From NCBI GenBank assembly GCA_002477275.1, contig DLOU01000016.1, positions 1-25,990 on the forward strand: a stretch of 25,990 nt of DNA, given 5' to 3'. Positions within the stretch are counted from its first letter, which is position 1; the number at the start of each line of letters is the position of its first letter. The notes beneath the pieces were generated by a model. That model worked only from the letters and a program-made list of their open reading frames with translations, made no database searches and was not told the origin of the DNA. This document shows positions 8,171-15,262 of this stretch, in pieces. This DNA comes from Caryophanales bacterium UBA7476 (GTDB lineage Bacteria > Bacillota_I > Bacilli_A > RF39 > UBA660). The position numbers and the translations under genes were made by a program.

Positions 8171-8739
8171 TGATATTAGTTACTCTAGGAACACAAGATA
8201 AAAGTTTTAAAAGATTATTAAAAGCTATTGATAAAGAAATAGAAAATAAAAATATTAAAGAGAAGGTAGTAGTTCAAGCTGGATATACAAAATATAAATC
8301 AGATAATATGGAAATATTTGATTATTGTTCATCAAAGAAATTAGACTCGCTAATGAAAGAAGCAAAATTAATTATTACTCATGGTGGAGTAGGAAGTATA
8401 TTAGGTGCATTAAAATATGATAAACCAGTAATTGCTGCTGCTAGACTTTCAAAATATAAAGAACATAATAATGATCATCAAAAACAAATAATCAGTGAAT
8501 TTGTAAAAGAAGGATATATATTAGAATTAGATGATTTCACAAAGCTGTCGGATAAGATAAAAGAATCAAAAAAATTTATTCCAAAGAAATATAAGTCTAA
8601 CAATAAAAAATTTGTATCTAATATAACTAAATATATAGAAGAAGATAATCATACAAGTTGGTATAATAAATTTAGATATTTATGGAACATTCTATTCTTT
8701 ATACTAATAGGATTAATTATTTATTTAATAATAAAATAA
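8170..8739 (+). CDS. Alg13/PssE-like glycosyltransferase subunit with C-terminal anchor
   Basis: The catalytic partner of the preceding gene, carrying the UDP-sugar site of a split GT-B enzyme. The N terminus MILVTLGTQDKSF and the donor-site THGGVGSILGALKYDKPVI segment are typical of Alg13, PssE and Cps14G. ATG 8170 was chosen because family members begin MILVTLGT; a TTG at 8158 would abut GGAGG (8153-8157). The 189-residue protein is longer than the roughly 160 of most homologues: a basic linker leads to a C-terminal hydrophobic helix at about residues 168-188. In eukaryotic Alg13/Alg14 the anchor is on Alg14, so here the membrane attachment seems to have moved to the other subunit. Confidence 0.88.
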   Translation: MILVTLGTQDKSFKRLLKAIDKEIENKNIKEKVVVQAGYTKYKSDNMEIFDYCSSKKLDSLMKEAKLIITHGGVGSILGALKYDKPVIAAARLSKYKEHNNDHQKQIISEFVKEGYILELDDFTKLSDKIKESKKFIPKKYKSNNKKFVSNITKYIEEDNHTSWYNKFRYLWNILFFILIGLIIYLIIK

Positions 8740-8762
8740 GAAGAACTAAGTTCTTCTTTTAT
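8738..8762. terminator. Bidirectional terminator between convergent genes
   Basis: AAGAAGAAC (8738-8746), loop TAA, GTTCTTCTT (8750-8758): a perfect nine-base stem between the glycosyltransferase operon and the reverse-strand peptidase. T-rich sequence follows on the forward strand and mixed A/T on the reverse. Both stop codons overlap or abut the stem. Confidence 0.75.
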
Positions 8763-9871
8763 TTTACATATTTTGTTTTATATTTTCTTAATGTTTTAAA
8801 TCCTTCAAAACCAATATAATCTCTTGAAACACAACTAGCAAGTCTAAAATCTGGAATACTTCCTATTTGAGAAATAAATTTTTCATATTTAGAAACAACA
8901 GCTTTTTTATTTCTATTAATTTTATATTGTTCATAAAACTCTAAAGCTATTATGAATGAATATACATACATAAATGGATTTTCATTATTATAAATATTTA
9001 TCCAGTTTAATAAATCTTTTGAATTAAATATTTCTGTTATATTATATAAATCATATTTATTAGCCATTACTTTAAAGTCTCTTATTGAATTAAGTTTATA
9101 CATTGGATAATTAAATTCCATATTAAGTATATATGCTCTTTGAATGGAACTTGTAATTAATTCAGAAAACAATGCTTTAGCATCATCCCTGTTAATATTT
9201 TCATCTATTAAAAAATCAATAAATAGTAATTCATAGAAAATAGATTCAACTTCATCTAAAACAGAATAATTTAACATTATTGATTTAGATATATTTGATG
9301 AAAAGTAATGACCAGCTTCATGTGCTAAATCACTAGCTTTAGCTATATCAGGATGATTATGTATTAATGAATATGCTTCTCTTGTACTTGGCAAGACAAT
9401 TAATGATGATGAAAAGATATCAGTAAATTCTACATGGTCTTTCTGTTTTATAAATAAATTTTTAAAAATATTGTAATGATTCATACCAAGTTTTGCTTTA
9501 ATCATATCCCCAACTAGTTCTACAGCTTCTTCATTAGTTAAATTTAGTTCAGTAAAAGAATAATTAGAATCTTTCTTACAAATTAGTTTAGATAAAAGAC
9601 TGCACACATTGTTTCTCACAAATTTATTCTCATCATTATAATCATCATCAGTAACAAACTCTTTTAAATCATCTAAAAGCATATTTCTTGAAATGTTATC
9701 AGGATCTATTTCTTCTTCATCCTCAAAATTTCTTAAGATTGAATCGCATGCATCAATTGAAGAAGAAATAGTTTCTAGTTCTTCACCAGAAAATTTACCA
9801 TAAAGTATAAGAGATTTAAGTCTATCTCTTTTTTCACGAATTTGTTCTAAATTAAAACCATACTTCTCCAT
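8759..9871 (-). CDS. Putative zinc metallopeptidase, HExxH (M3-like)
   Basis: A 370-residue cytoplasmic protein (no signal peptide or membrane helix) with a zinc-binding HEAGH motif (His184-His188 from this start) inside SDLAHEAGHYFSS. About 20 residues downstream the acidic segment VLDEVESIFYELLF can supply the third ligand. The layout resembles the catalytic core of the oligoendopeptidase F (M3) group, but M3 enzymes are about 600 residues, so this is a short, divergent relative. The N-terminal 110 residues are charged and helical. The start at 9871 has GGGGGA seven bases upstream; an in-frame TTG at 9886 is less likely. Substrate unknown. Confidence 0.7.
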   Translation of the reverse strand: MEKYGFNLEQIREKRDRLKSLILYGKFSGEELETISSSIDACDSILRNFEDEEEIDPDNISRNMLLDDLKEFVTDDDYNDENKFVRNNVCSLLSKLICKKDSNYSFTELNLTNEEAVELVGDMIKAKLGMNHYNIFKNLFIKQKDHVEFTDIFSSSLIVLPSTREAYSLIHNHPDIAKASDLAHEAGHYFSSNISKSIMLNYSVLDEVESIFYELLFIDFLIDENINRDDAKALFSELITSSIQRAYILNMEFNYPMYKLNSIRDFKVMANKYDLYNITEIFNSKDLLNWINIYNNENPFMYVYSFIIALEFYEQYKINRNKKAVVSKYEKFISQIGSIPDFRLASCVSRDYIGFEGFKTLRKYKTKYVK

Positions 9872-9895
9872 GATATATTCCCCCAACTAGTTGCT

Positions 9896-9924
9896 ATTAT
9901 ACCACAATTTGTTTGTTTATAAAA
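9896..9924 (-). promoter_or_regulatory. Extended -10 promoter of the reverse-strand peptidase
   Basis: Read on the reverse strand: TGGTATAAT (9904-9896), a perfect extended -10, with a weak -35 (TTTTAT, 9924-9919). It is back to back with the promoter of the divergent gene, and the two overlap at 9913-9924. Confidence 0.65.
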
Positions 9925-9941
9925 ACATTTAGATATATAAT
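9913..9941 (+). promoter_or_regulatory. Sigma-A-type promoter of the phosphodiester glycosidase gene
   Basis: TTGTTT at 9913-9918 and TATAAT at 9936-9941, 17-base spacer. Ribosome site AGGGA at 9951-9955, ahead of ATG 9964. Confidence 0.75.
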
Positions 9942-9963
9942 ATAAATAATAGGGAATGATAAT

Positions 9964-10935
9964 ATGAAAAAGAAATTCTTAAAATTTACATTTTTAACAT
10001 TTTTTATATGTATGATAGTAGTAGTTTTTCTTTTATATGGACCAATTAAATATTTTAGAGATACATTAATTACAACAGCTATGACAACAAAATCTCATCA
10101 GTTTATAGCAACCTTTCTATACAGTGATAAAACGATTAAAAAAGTAATGAATAGCAATAAAGTAATTGAAGATACTACAGTTAAAGAAACAAAAGAGAAA
10201 GACTTTGATTTAGATAAAGAAATACTTGATAATAAAGAAAAAAAACTTTATAAAGTGATAGATATAAATGAAAACACATATAAAGGTTATTTAGTAGCCA
10301 TATATGATCCATCAAGGGTTAAAGTAGCCACCTCTAAATATTTAGGTAAAAAAGGAGAATATATAACTACAGTCTCAAAAGATAACAATGCAAAAGTAAT
10401 GATTAATGCTAGTGGATTCTATGATCCAGAATGGAGTAGTAATGGAGCTGTTCCACACGGATTAGTTATTAAAGATGGAAAAATAGTAAGTAATTTTAAA
10501 AAGTCAGATATTGGTGGAGGACTAGTTGGTTTTGATAAAAATGACAATCTAGTACTTGGAAATTATACAAAAGAGGAAGCAATAAATATTGGAATAAGAG
10601 ATGCAGTAGAGTTTGGACCATTTCTGATAAAAGATGGTGCCTCATCAATAGTAGAAGGAAATGGTGGTTGGGGTATAGCCCCTAGAACAGTAATTGCTCA
10701 AAGAAAAGATAAAATAGTACTATTCTTAGTAATAGATGGTAGAAGTACAAAAAGTCTTGGAGCTAGTATGAAAGATTTAATTAATATATTAGAAAGATGT
10801 AAAGCTTATAATGCAGCTAATATGGATGGAGGTAGTTCTACTGAACTAGTAATAAACGATAAGATAAAAAATACTCCAGTAGCAAGTGGAAAAAGTGGTT
10901 TAAGAAAATTACCAACATTTTGGATGGTAAAATAG
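9964..10935 (+). CDS. Membrane-anchored phosphodiester glycosidase (NAGPA domain)
   Basis: A 323-residue protein with an N-terminal signal-anchor helix (about residues 8-26) and an extracytoplasmic NAGPA-type domain from about residue 95 to the end. The family includes the lysosomal uncovering enzyme, and bacterial members are predicted to cleave sugar-1-phosphodiester bonds in cell-surface polymers. Signature segments are INASGFYD (147-154), GPFLIKDG (218-225), APRTVIAQ (239-246), IDGRS (257-261) and NMDGGSST (286-293). No terminator is visible before trigger factor, so read-through into tig is possible. Proximity to the glycosyltransferase trio suggests a cell-envelope glycan role, which is inference. 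Confidence 0.88.
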   Translation: MKKKFLKFTFLTFFICMIVVVFLLYGPIKYFRDTLITTAMTTKSHQFIATFLYSDKTIKKVMNSNKVIEDTTVKETKEKDFDLDKEILDNKEKKLYKVIDINENTYKGYLVAIYDPSRVKVATSKYLGKKGEYITTVSKDNNAKVMINASGFYDPEWSSNGAVPHGLVIKDGKIVSNFKKSDIGGGLVGFDKNDNLVLGNYTKEEAINIGIRDAVEFGPFLIKDGASSIVEGNGGWGIAPRTVIAQRKDKIVLFLVIDGRSTKSLGASMKDLINILERCKAYNAANMDGGSSTELVINDKIKNTPVASGKSGLRKLPTFWMVK

Positions 10936-10956
10936 TGTAATTACTACAAGTTTTTC

Positions 10957-10985
10957 TTGTAGAAAACGAGGTTTTAAGATATAAT
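10957..10985 (+). promoter_or_regulatory. Sigma-A-type promoter of tig
   Basis: TTGTAG at 10957-10962 and TATAAT at 10980-10985, 17-base spacer. The -35 box is the 3' arm of a perfect inverted repeat (CTACAAG 10944-10950, five-T loop, CTTGTAG 10956-10962). Confidence 0.75.
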
Positions 10986-11006
10986 AAGTTTTGTTGGAGG
11001 GATAGT

Positions 11007-12278
11007 ATGTCAAAAAAAGAAGAAAAAAAGACAAATGTCCATGAAGTGGAAATTAAAATTGAAAAAGAAGAATGGACAAAAGCAATAGATGCAGCTTGGA
11101 AAAAAACACAAAAGAAAGTAACTGTTGATGGATTCAGAAAAGGTAAAGTACCAAGAAATGTTTATGAAAAGAAATTTGGTAAAGGTGAATTATATTTAGA
11201 AGCAGCAAATAGTTTAGTTGAAACTGCATATGCAAAAGCTATGGATGAAAGTAAATTATTACCAGTTGTTTCACCAGCAGTAGATATTAAAGAATTAGAT
11301 GATGATAAGGTAGTATTTACTTTTAAAATAATTACAAAACCAGAAGTTACTGTAAAAAAATATAAAGGATTAAATGTTAAACCTGAAAAAGTAAAAGTAA
11401 CAAAAGAAGAAATTGAACATCAAATTGGACATTTATTAGAAGATTATACAGAATTAGTTACTAAAGAAGGAAAAGTTGAAAATGGCGATGTAGCTATAAT
11501 TGACTTTGAAGGATTTAAAGACGGAGTAGCTTTTGATGGTGGAAAAGGAGAAAACTATTCTTTAGAAATAGGAAGTAACACATTCATTCCTGGATTTGAA
11601 GAACAAGTTATCGGAATGAAACCAGAAGAAGAAAAAGAAATCAAAGTAGTATTCCCAGAAGATTACGGTGTAGAAACTTTAAAAGGAGCTCCTGCTGTAT
11701 TCAAAGTTAAACTTCATGAAATTAAACAAAAACAAGCTCGTGAACTTGATGAAGAATTCTTTGAAGATTTAGGAATGGAAGGCGTAGATTCAAAAGAAAA
11801 ACTTGAAAAAGAAATAGAAAAAGAAATCAAAGCCCAAAAAGAAATGGATAATGAGAATAAATATGTTGATACATTATTAGAAGAAGTAGCTAAAAATGTT
11901 GAAGTAGATATTCCTCAAGAAATGGTTGATGAAGAAACAGATAGATTACTTAAACGTTTTGAACAACAAATGGCAATGCAAGGAATTAGCTTAGATATTT
12001 ATTATCAATTTACTCAATCAAGTGAAAAGGATTTAAGAGAACAATTAGATAAAGAAGCATATAACAATGTACTTTATAGATTAATGCTTGAAGAAATCAT
12101 GAATCTTGAAAAAATAGAAGTTTCAGAAGAAGAAGCTGATAAAGAAGCTGATAAACTTTCTAAAGAATACAAGATGGATAAAGATGAATTCTTAAAACAA
12201 TTTGGTGGAATTGAAATGATTCAATATGACCTTGAAATGAGAAAAGTAGTTGAATTATTAAAAGAAGCAAATAAATAA
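11007..12278 (+). CDS. tig: Trigger factor (ribosome-associated chaperone)
   Basis: Trigger factor binds ribosomal protein L23 at the exit tunnel and shelters nascent chains; it is also a peptidyl-prolyl isomerase. The 423-residue protein has the whole three-part layout: an N-terminal ribosome-binding domain with the signature GFRKGKVP (42-49), an FKBP-like domain at about 155-245 (GDVAIIDFEGFKDG; FIPGFEEQVIGMKPEEEKEI), and a helical C-terminal chaperone domain rich in Glu and Lys. GGAGGG lies eight bases before ATG 11007. It has its own promoter and terminator and is not beside clpX or clpP here, unlike in many bacteria. Confidence 0.97.
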   Translation: MSKKEEKKTNVHEVEIKIEKEEWTKAIDAAWKKTQKKVTVDGFRKGKVPRNVYEKKFGKGELYLEAANSLVETAYAKAMDESKLLPVVSPAVDIKELDDDKVVFTFKIITKPEVTVKKYKGLNVKPEKVKVTKEEIEHQIGHLLEDYTELVTKEGKVENGDVAIIDFEGFKDGVAFDGGKGENYSLEIGSNTFIPGFEEQVIGMKPEEEKEIKVVFPEDYGVETLKGAPAVFKVKLHEIKQKQARELDEEFFEDLGMEGVDSKEKLEKEIEKEIKAQKEMDNENKYVDTLLEEVAKNVEVDIPQEMVDEETDRLLKRFEQQMAMQGISLDIYYQFTQSSEKDLREQLDKEAYNNVLYRLMLEEIMNLEKIEVSEEEADKEADKLSKEYKMDKDEFLKQFGGIEMIQYDLEMRKVVELLKEANK

Positions 12279-12285
12279 TTATAAG

Positions 12286-12312
12286 ACAGTGTTAATTTAA
12301 ACACTGTTTTTT
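12286..12312 (+). terminator. Intrinsic terminator of tig
   Basis: ACAGTGTT (12286-12293), six-base loop, AACACTGT (12300-12307), then TTTTT and further T-rich sequence. Confidence 0.88.
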
Positions 12313-12315
12313 CTT

Positions 12316-12342
12316 TTGTTAAAAAGAGTACTATGATATAAT
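12316..12342 (+). promoter_or_regulatory. Extended -10 promoter of the thioredoxin-like gene
   Basis: TGATATAAT at 12334-12342. A TTGTTA lies at 12316-12321 but only 15 bases upstream, so the TGn extension probably compensates. Confidence 0.65.
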
Positions 12343-12360
12343 AAAAAAGGATGTGATAGT

Positions 12361-13032
12361 ATGAAAAAGAAAATAATAATTATAGGAATAATTGTATTGT
12401 TATTAGCTGGAGGAATTACTACATTTTTAATAGTAAAAAATAAAAATAAAGAATGTAATTCTCAAGCTACAAGATTTAAAAAATTATATGAAAAATATAA
12501 TGGTGTAGAAATTACATATAATAAAAAGAAATATAAATTACAAAATTTAGAAATAGAAAAAGATAATCCAATGGCTAGTATTAGTAAAGAAGATATTTAT
12601 AATAAACTAGAAAAAGGAACAAATATTATATTCTTTTCATCAGCTAAAGATTATACATCTCGTGAAATGTTAGAAGTACTATTAGAAGTTGCAAAAGGAA
12701 ATAATTGTGATACTATTTACTATTTTGATATTGATAAGTTAAATGAGAATTATAGTAAAGAAATAGATGTAGAACTATATGATAAAATAACAGAAAAACT
12801 TGATTCTAATATTAATAAATATTTTAAAGATACAGATAAAAAGAAAATAGAAAATGGAACTATTGTATTTTCAAAAGATGGAGAAATAAAAAAGGTTATC
12901 GAAAATATATCGGATGACTATGAATATGGAACTAAGATTTCAAAAGACCAAGAGAAAAATCTAAAAACAAATATTAATGAAGGATTTAGTGATATTAGTG
13001 GTGGAGTTTGTGAGATTAGACAACAGTGCTAA
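12361..13032 (+). CDS. Membrane-anchored degenerate thioredoxin-like protein
   Basis: I do not recognise a named family. The 223-residue protein has an N-terminal membrane helix (about residues 4-25) without a lipobox, then an extracytoplasmic domain. The part from about residue 78 (NIIFFSSAKDYTSREM, then TIYYFDIDKLN, and later GTIVFSKDGEIKKV) follows the strand-helix-strand order of thioredoxin-fold proteins resembling bacteriocin-transport accessory proteins. Where those have CPYC this one has Ser, Ala, Asp and Tyr, so ordinary dithiol redox chemistry is not expected. Two Cys sit in the last eight residues (GVCEIRQQC) and another pair could involve Cys32 and Cys119. It forms a single-gene unit with its own promoter and terminator. 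Confidence 0.6.
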   Translation: MKKKIIIIGIIVLLLAGGITTFLIVKNKNKECNSQATRFKKLYEKYNGVEITYNKKKYKLQNLEIEKDNPMASISKEDIYNKLEKGTNIIFFSSAKDYTSREMLEVLLEVAKGNNCDTIYYFDIDKLNENYSKEIDVELYDKITEKLDSNINKYFKDTDKKKIENGTIVFSKDGEIKKVIENISDDYEYGTKISKDQEKNLKTNINEGFSDISGGVCEIRQQC

Positions 13033-13038
13033 AAAAAC

Positions 13039-13064
13039 AAAAAGTAGATAAACTACTTTTTTCT
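13039..13064 (+). terminator. Intrinsic terminator after the thioredoxin-like gene
   Basis: AAAAAGTAG (13039-13047), five-base loop, CTACTTTTT (13053-13061), continuing into T-rich sequence. Confidence 0.85.
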
Positions 13065-13076
13065 TTTAAAATAATA

Positions 13077-13085
13077 TGTTATACT
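13077..13085 (+). promoter_or_regulatory. Extended -10 promoter of the metal exporter gene
   Basis: TGTTATACT at 13077-13085. The expected -35 position falls in the T-run of the preceding terminator and has no consensus. Ribosome site GGGGTGAT precedes ATG 13114. Confidence 0.6.
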
Positions 13086-13113
13086 ACATAGGAATGTTTA
13101 TTGGGGTGATATA

Positions 13114-13974
13114 ATGTTAGATGTTTTATTAGATACATTAATAGATGGGTTAAAATTATTACCATTTCTTTTTGTTGCATTTTTAATAATAGAATTAATT
13201 GAACATAAACTAAGTAATAAGAATAAAAAGGTTATTAGTAATGCAGGTAAATTTGGTCCAATTTTAGGAGGATTATTAGGAGCCATTCCGCAATGCGGAT
13301 TCTCTGTTATGGCAACTAATTTATATGCTACAAGAATAATTACTTTAGGAACACTAATATCTATTTACTTATCAACAAGTGATGAAATGCTTCCAATAAT
13401 GTTAAGTCACAAAACAGAAGGAACACTTATATTAAAGATATTGTTAACAAAAGTTATAATTGGTATGCTTTATGGATTTATTATTGACTTAGTACTAAGA
13501 AAAAAAGAATCAAATAAAACTAAAAAGAAAGAAAAAATTAATTATAATTTATGTGAGGAAGAACATTGCCATTGTGAACATGGAATAGTTAAATCAGCAA
13601 TAAAACATACTTTAACTACCTTATTATTTATCCTAGCAACCACACTTATTTTAAATACATTGATGGAAGTATTTGGTGAAGAACTACTTTCTAAAATATT
13701 ACTAAAAAATAGTGTATTTGGATCATTTATAACAACATTAATTGCCTTAATACCTAATTGTGGTAGTAGTGTTGTAATAACAGAATTATATTTAAAGAAT
13801 GCTATAACATATGGATCAATGATTGGAGGATTATTAACAGGAAGTGGAGTAGGACTATTAGTACTATTTAGAGTTAATAAACCATTAAAAGATAATATAA
13901 AAATTGTTACTTTAATATATTCTTTAGGTGTTATAACAGGAATTATTATTGATATAATATTAATGTTAAAATAA
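13114..13974 (+). CDS. Putative metal exporter, ArsP_2-like membrane protein
   Basis: A 286-residue polytopic membrane protein with about eight predicted helices, resembling the putative heavy-metal/manganese/arsenic exporter family (PF11449-like). It has two related halves, each with an in-membrane IPxCG motif: AIPQCGFSVMATNLY (57-71) and LIPNCGSSVVITELY (212-226). Between the halves is a cytoplasmic loop with a basic stretch, then CEEEHCHCEHG (147-157), which holds three Cys and two His (plus acidic residues) and looks like a soft-metal binding site. TSDEMLP (88-94) in the first half is also typical. Family function is poorly established; which metal it moves cannot be told. It is a single-gene unit with its own terminator. 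Confidence 0.78.
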   Translation: MLDVLLDTLIDGLKLLPFLFVAFLIIELIEHKLSNKNKKVISNAGKFGPILGGLLGAIPQCGFSVMATNLYATRIITLGTLISIYLSTSDEMLPIMLSHKTEGTLILKILLTKVIIGMLYGFIIDLVLRKKESNKTKKKEKINYNLCEEEHCHCEHGIVKSAIKHTLTTLLFILATTLILNTLMEVFGEELLSKILLKNSVFGSFITTLIALIPNCGSSVVITELYLKNAITYGSMIGGLLTGSGVGLLVLFRVNKPLKDNIKIVTLIYSLGVITGIIIDIILMLK

Positions 13975-13993
13975 TGTAATAATAAGTCGATTG

Positions 13994-14020
13994 AAAGAAA
14001 GAATTATCTTTCTTTTTTTT
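13994..14020 (+). terminator. Intrinsic terminator of the metal exporter gene
   Basis: AAAGAAAGA (13994-14002), loop ATTA, TCTTTCTTT (14007-14015), T-run to 14020. The next -10 box begins three bases later. Confidence 0.88.
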
Positions 14021-14028
14021 GTTATAAT
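14020..14028 (+). promoter_or_regulatory. Extended -10 promoter, probably for a leaderless mRNA
   Basis: TGTTATAAT at 14020-14028 with no good -35, directly behind a terminator. The -10 hexamer ends only six bases before ATG 14035, so the expected transcription start is at or next to the A of the ATG. Confidence 0.65.
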
Positions 14029-14034
14029 TTTATT

Positions 14035-15213
14035 ATGAAAAAGAAAGCTGAATACATAATTCCAGTAGTTATAATTTTAGTTTTAATTGTAAAAAGTACT
14101 AGTGATTTATATGGAATAAAGAATGTTTTTAGTTCTATAAAAAATAGTACTTACATAAATAATGAAAAAGAATATAAACAAGATAAATTAAGCATAGTAG
14201 ATGGAAAAAAAGAAACATATGAAGAAGTTTTAGAAAGAGAGCCTTATTCTTTTTCTATAATCAATAATAATAATTATAAAGTTATATATAATATTTATTT
14301 AAAAGAGTATGAAGAATTAATTTATTTAGATGGTTGTAATGATAGAAAAATAGAATTAGAAAATATAAGTTACTTACTAAATGAAAAAAAGGAAATACTA
14401 AAAAATGATGAAAAGAATAACTATATTATTTATTCAGGAATACTAAATAGTAATGAAAAAAAGAATTTTGATTTAAGAATATGGATTAATAAAAACACTG
14501 ATTATAATATAGAAAACAAACATATACATTTAAAAGTCTATTATGATATGACAAAAATAAATGCAAGTTTAAAAGATGTATTAAAGACGAAATCAAATAC
14601 AAATAAGAATTATTATATTGATACAGATAATAGTAAAGAAATATATAAAGTAGATAATGAATATCTATATATAGGACTAAATCCAAATAATTATATATAT
14701 TTTAATTGCACTAATAAAAACTTAAAGAGTTGCGAGTTGTGGAGAATATTAGGAATAAAAAAAGTATTATTATCAAACTTAAAAAGTGAATATAGAATAA
14801 AAATAGTTAGGGGAAATTTTTATGAAGAAAAAGTAAAATATGAAGAAAAAAAATTTAAAAATAATAATAAAATAATAGAAAAAATAGTTACAAAGGATAA
14901 TAATAAATATGAAGAAACATATTTTACTATTTTAAGTGATGATGATTTTAAAGAAAGTTTTTATAATGGATTTGATGAAAAGTGTTCTACTAGTTTAAAG
15001 GAATGTCAGAAAAAAAGTTTTTTATTCAAAGATGAGGATGAATGGATTACAATGAATAATAATTATTATAGATATATTTCTAAAGAAGGAAGTCTAGTAG
15101 AAACAGAGAATAATTCATATAACTACTATAGACCAGTTGTATATTTAAAAGATAACATTAATGTATTAGGAGGAGACGGATCAAAGAATATGCCGTATTT
15201 TTTAGAATACTAG
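14035..15213 (+). CDS. Unrecognised secreted or membrane-anchored surface protein
   Basis: A 392-residue protein with an N-terminal membrane helix (about residues 7-20), extremely rich in Asn, Lys, Tyr and Glu. Two parts can be seen. Residues about 60-180 look like a beta-sandwich of the TasA/camelysin sort (EPYSFSIINNNNYKVIYNIY, and DLRIWINKNTDYN before a KVYYD strand). The rest contains an ELWRILGI-like segment (CELWRILGIKKVLL, about 235-248) and ends with RPVVYLKDNINVLGGDGSK, the closing pattern of a module recurrent in Firmicutes surface proteins (DUF6273-like). Both assignments are from memory of patterns. No sortase signal is present, so the N-terminal helix is the likely anchor. No ribosome site precedes the ATG; the transcript appears leaderless. 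No separate terminator follows. Confidence 0.6.
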   Translation: MKKKAEYIIPVVIILVLIVKSTSDLYGIKNVFSSIKNSTYINNEKEYKQDKLSIVDGKKETYEEVLEREPYSFSIINNNNYKVIYNIYLKEYEELIYLDGCNDRKIELENISYLLNEKKEILKNDEKNNYIIYSGILNSNEKKNFDLRIWINKNTDYNIENKHIHLKVYYDMTKINASLKDVLKTKSNTNKNYYIDTDNSKEIYKVDNEYLYIGLNPNNYIYFNCTNKNLKSCELWRILGIKKVLLSNLKSEYRIKIVRGNFYEEKVKYEEKKFKNNNKIIEKIVTKDNNKYEETYFTILSDDDFKESFYNGFDEKCSTSLKECQKKSFLFKDEDEWITMNNNYYRYISKEGSLVETENNSYNYYRPVVYLKDNINVLGGDGSKNMPYFLEY

Positions 15214-15214
15214 A

Positions 15215-15243
15215 TTGACTAACGTACGTTTGTATGATATATT
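15215..15243 (+). promoter_or_regulatory. recX promoter
   Basis: TTGACT at 15215-15220 and TATATT at 15238-15243, 17-base spacer, with the TGn extension (TGATATATT, 15235-15243). The spacer holds the palindrome listed separately. The promoter starts two bases after the stop of the upstream gene. Confidence 0.75.
15219..15232 (+). promoter_or_regulatory. Candidate LexA (SOS) operator in the recX promoter
   Basis: CTAACGTACGTTTG, with a perfect ten-base palindrome AACGTACGTT (15221-15230), fills most of the -35/-10 spacer. It agrees with the Bacillus LexA consensus as I recall it (CGAACRNRYGTTYC) at 12 of 14 positions, including all of the AAC-N4-GTT core. A repressor here would block RNA polymerase directly. 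No lexA gene lies in the window. Confidence 0.55.
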
Positions 15244-15262
15244 TTTTTTGTTAGGTGATAAT

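Noticed and set aside
8744..8754. GAAC-TAA-GTTC resembling a LexA box
   Set aside because: The half-sites are three bases apart instead of four, and the repeat is the stem of the terminator between convergent genes, not a promoter element.
10944..10962. Hairpin as a terminator of the phosphodiester glycosidase gene
   Set aside because: It is followed by AAAACG on the forward strand and has no T-run on either side; the five Ts are in the loop. It overlaps a good -35 box instead.
15215..15262. TTG at 15215 as an upstream start for recX
   Set aside because: It is part of the -35 box of the recX promoter, and a proper ribosome site precedes ATG 15263.
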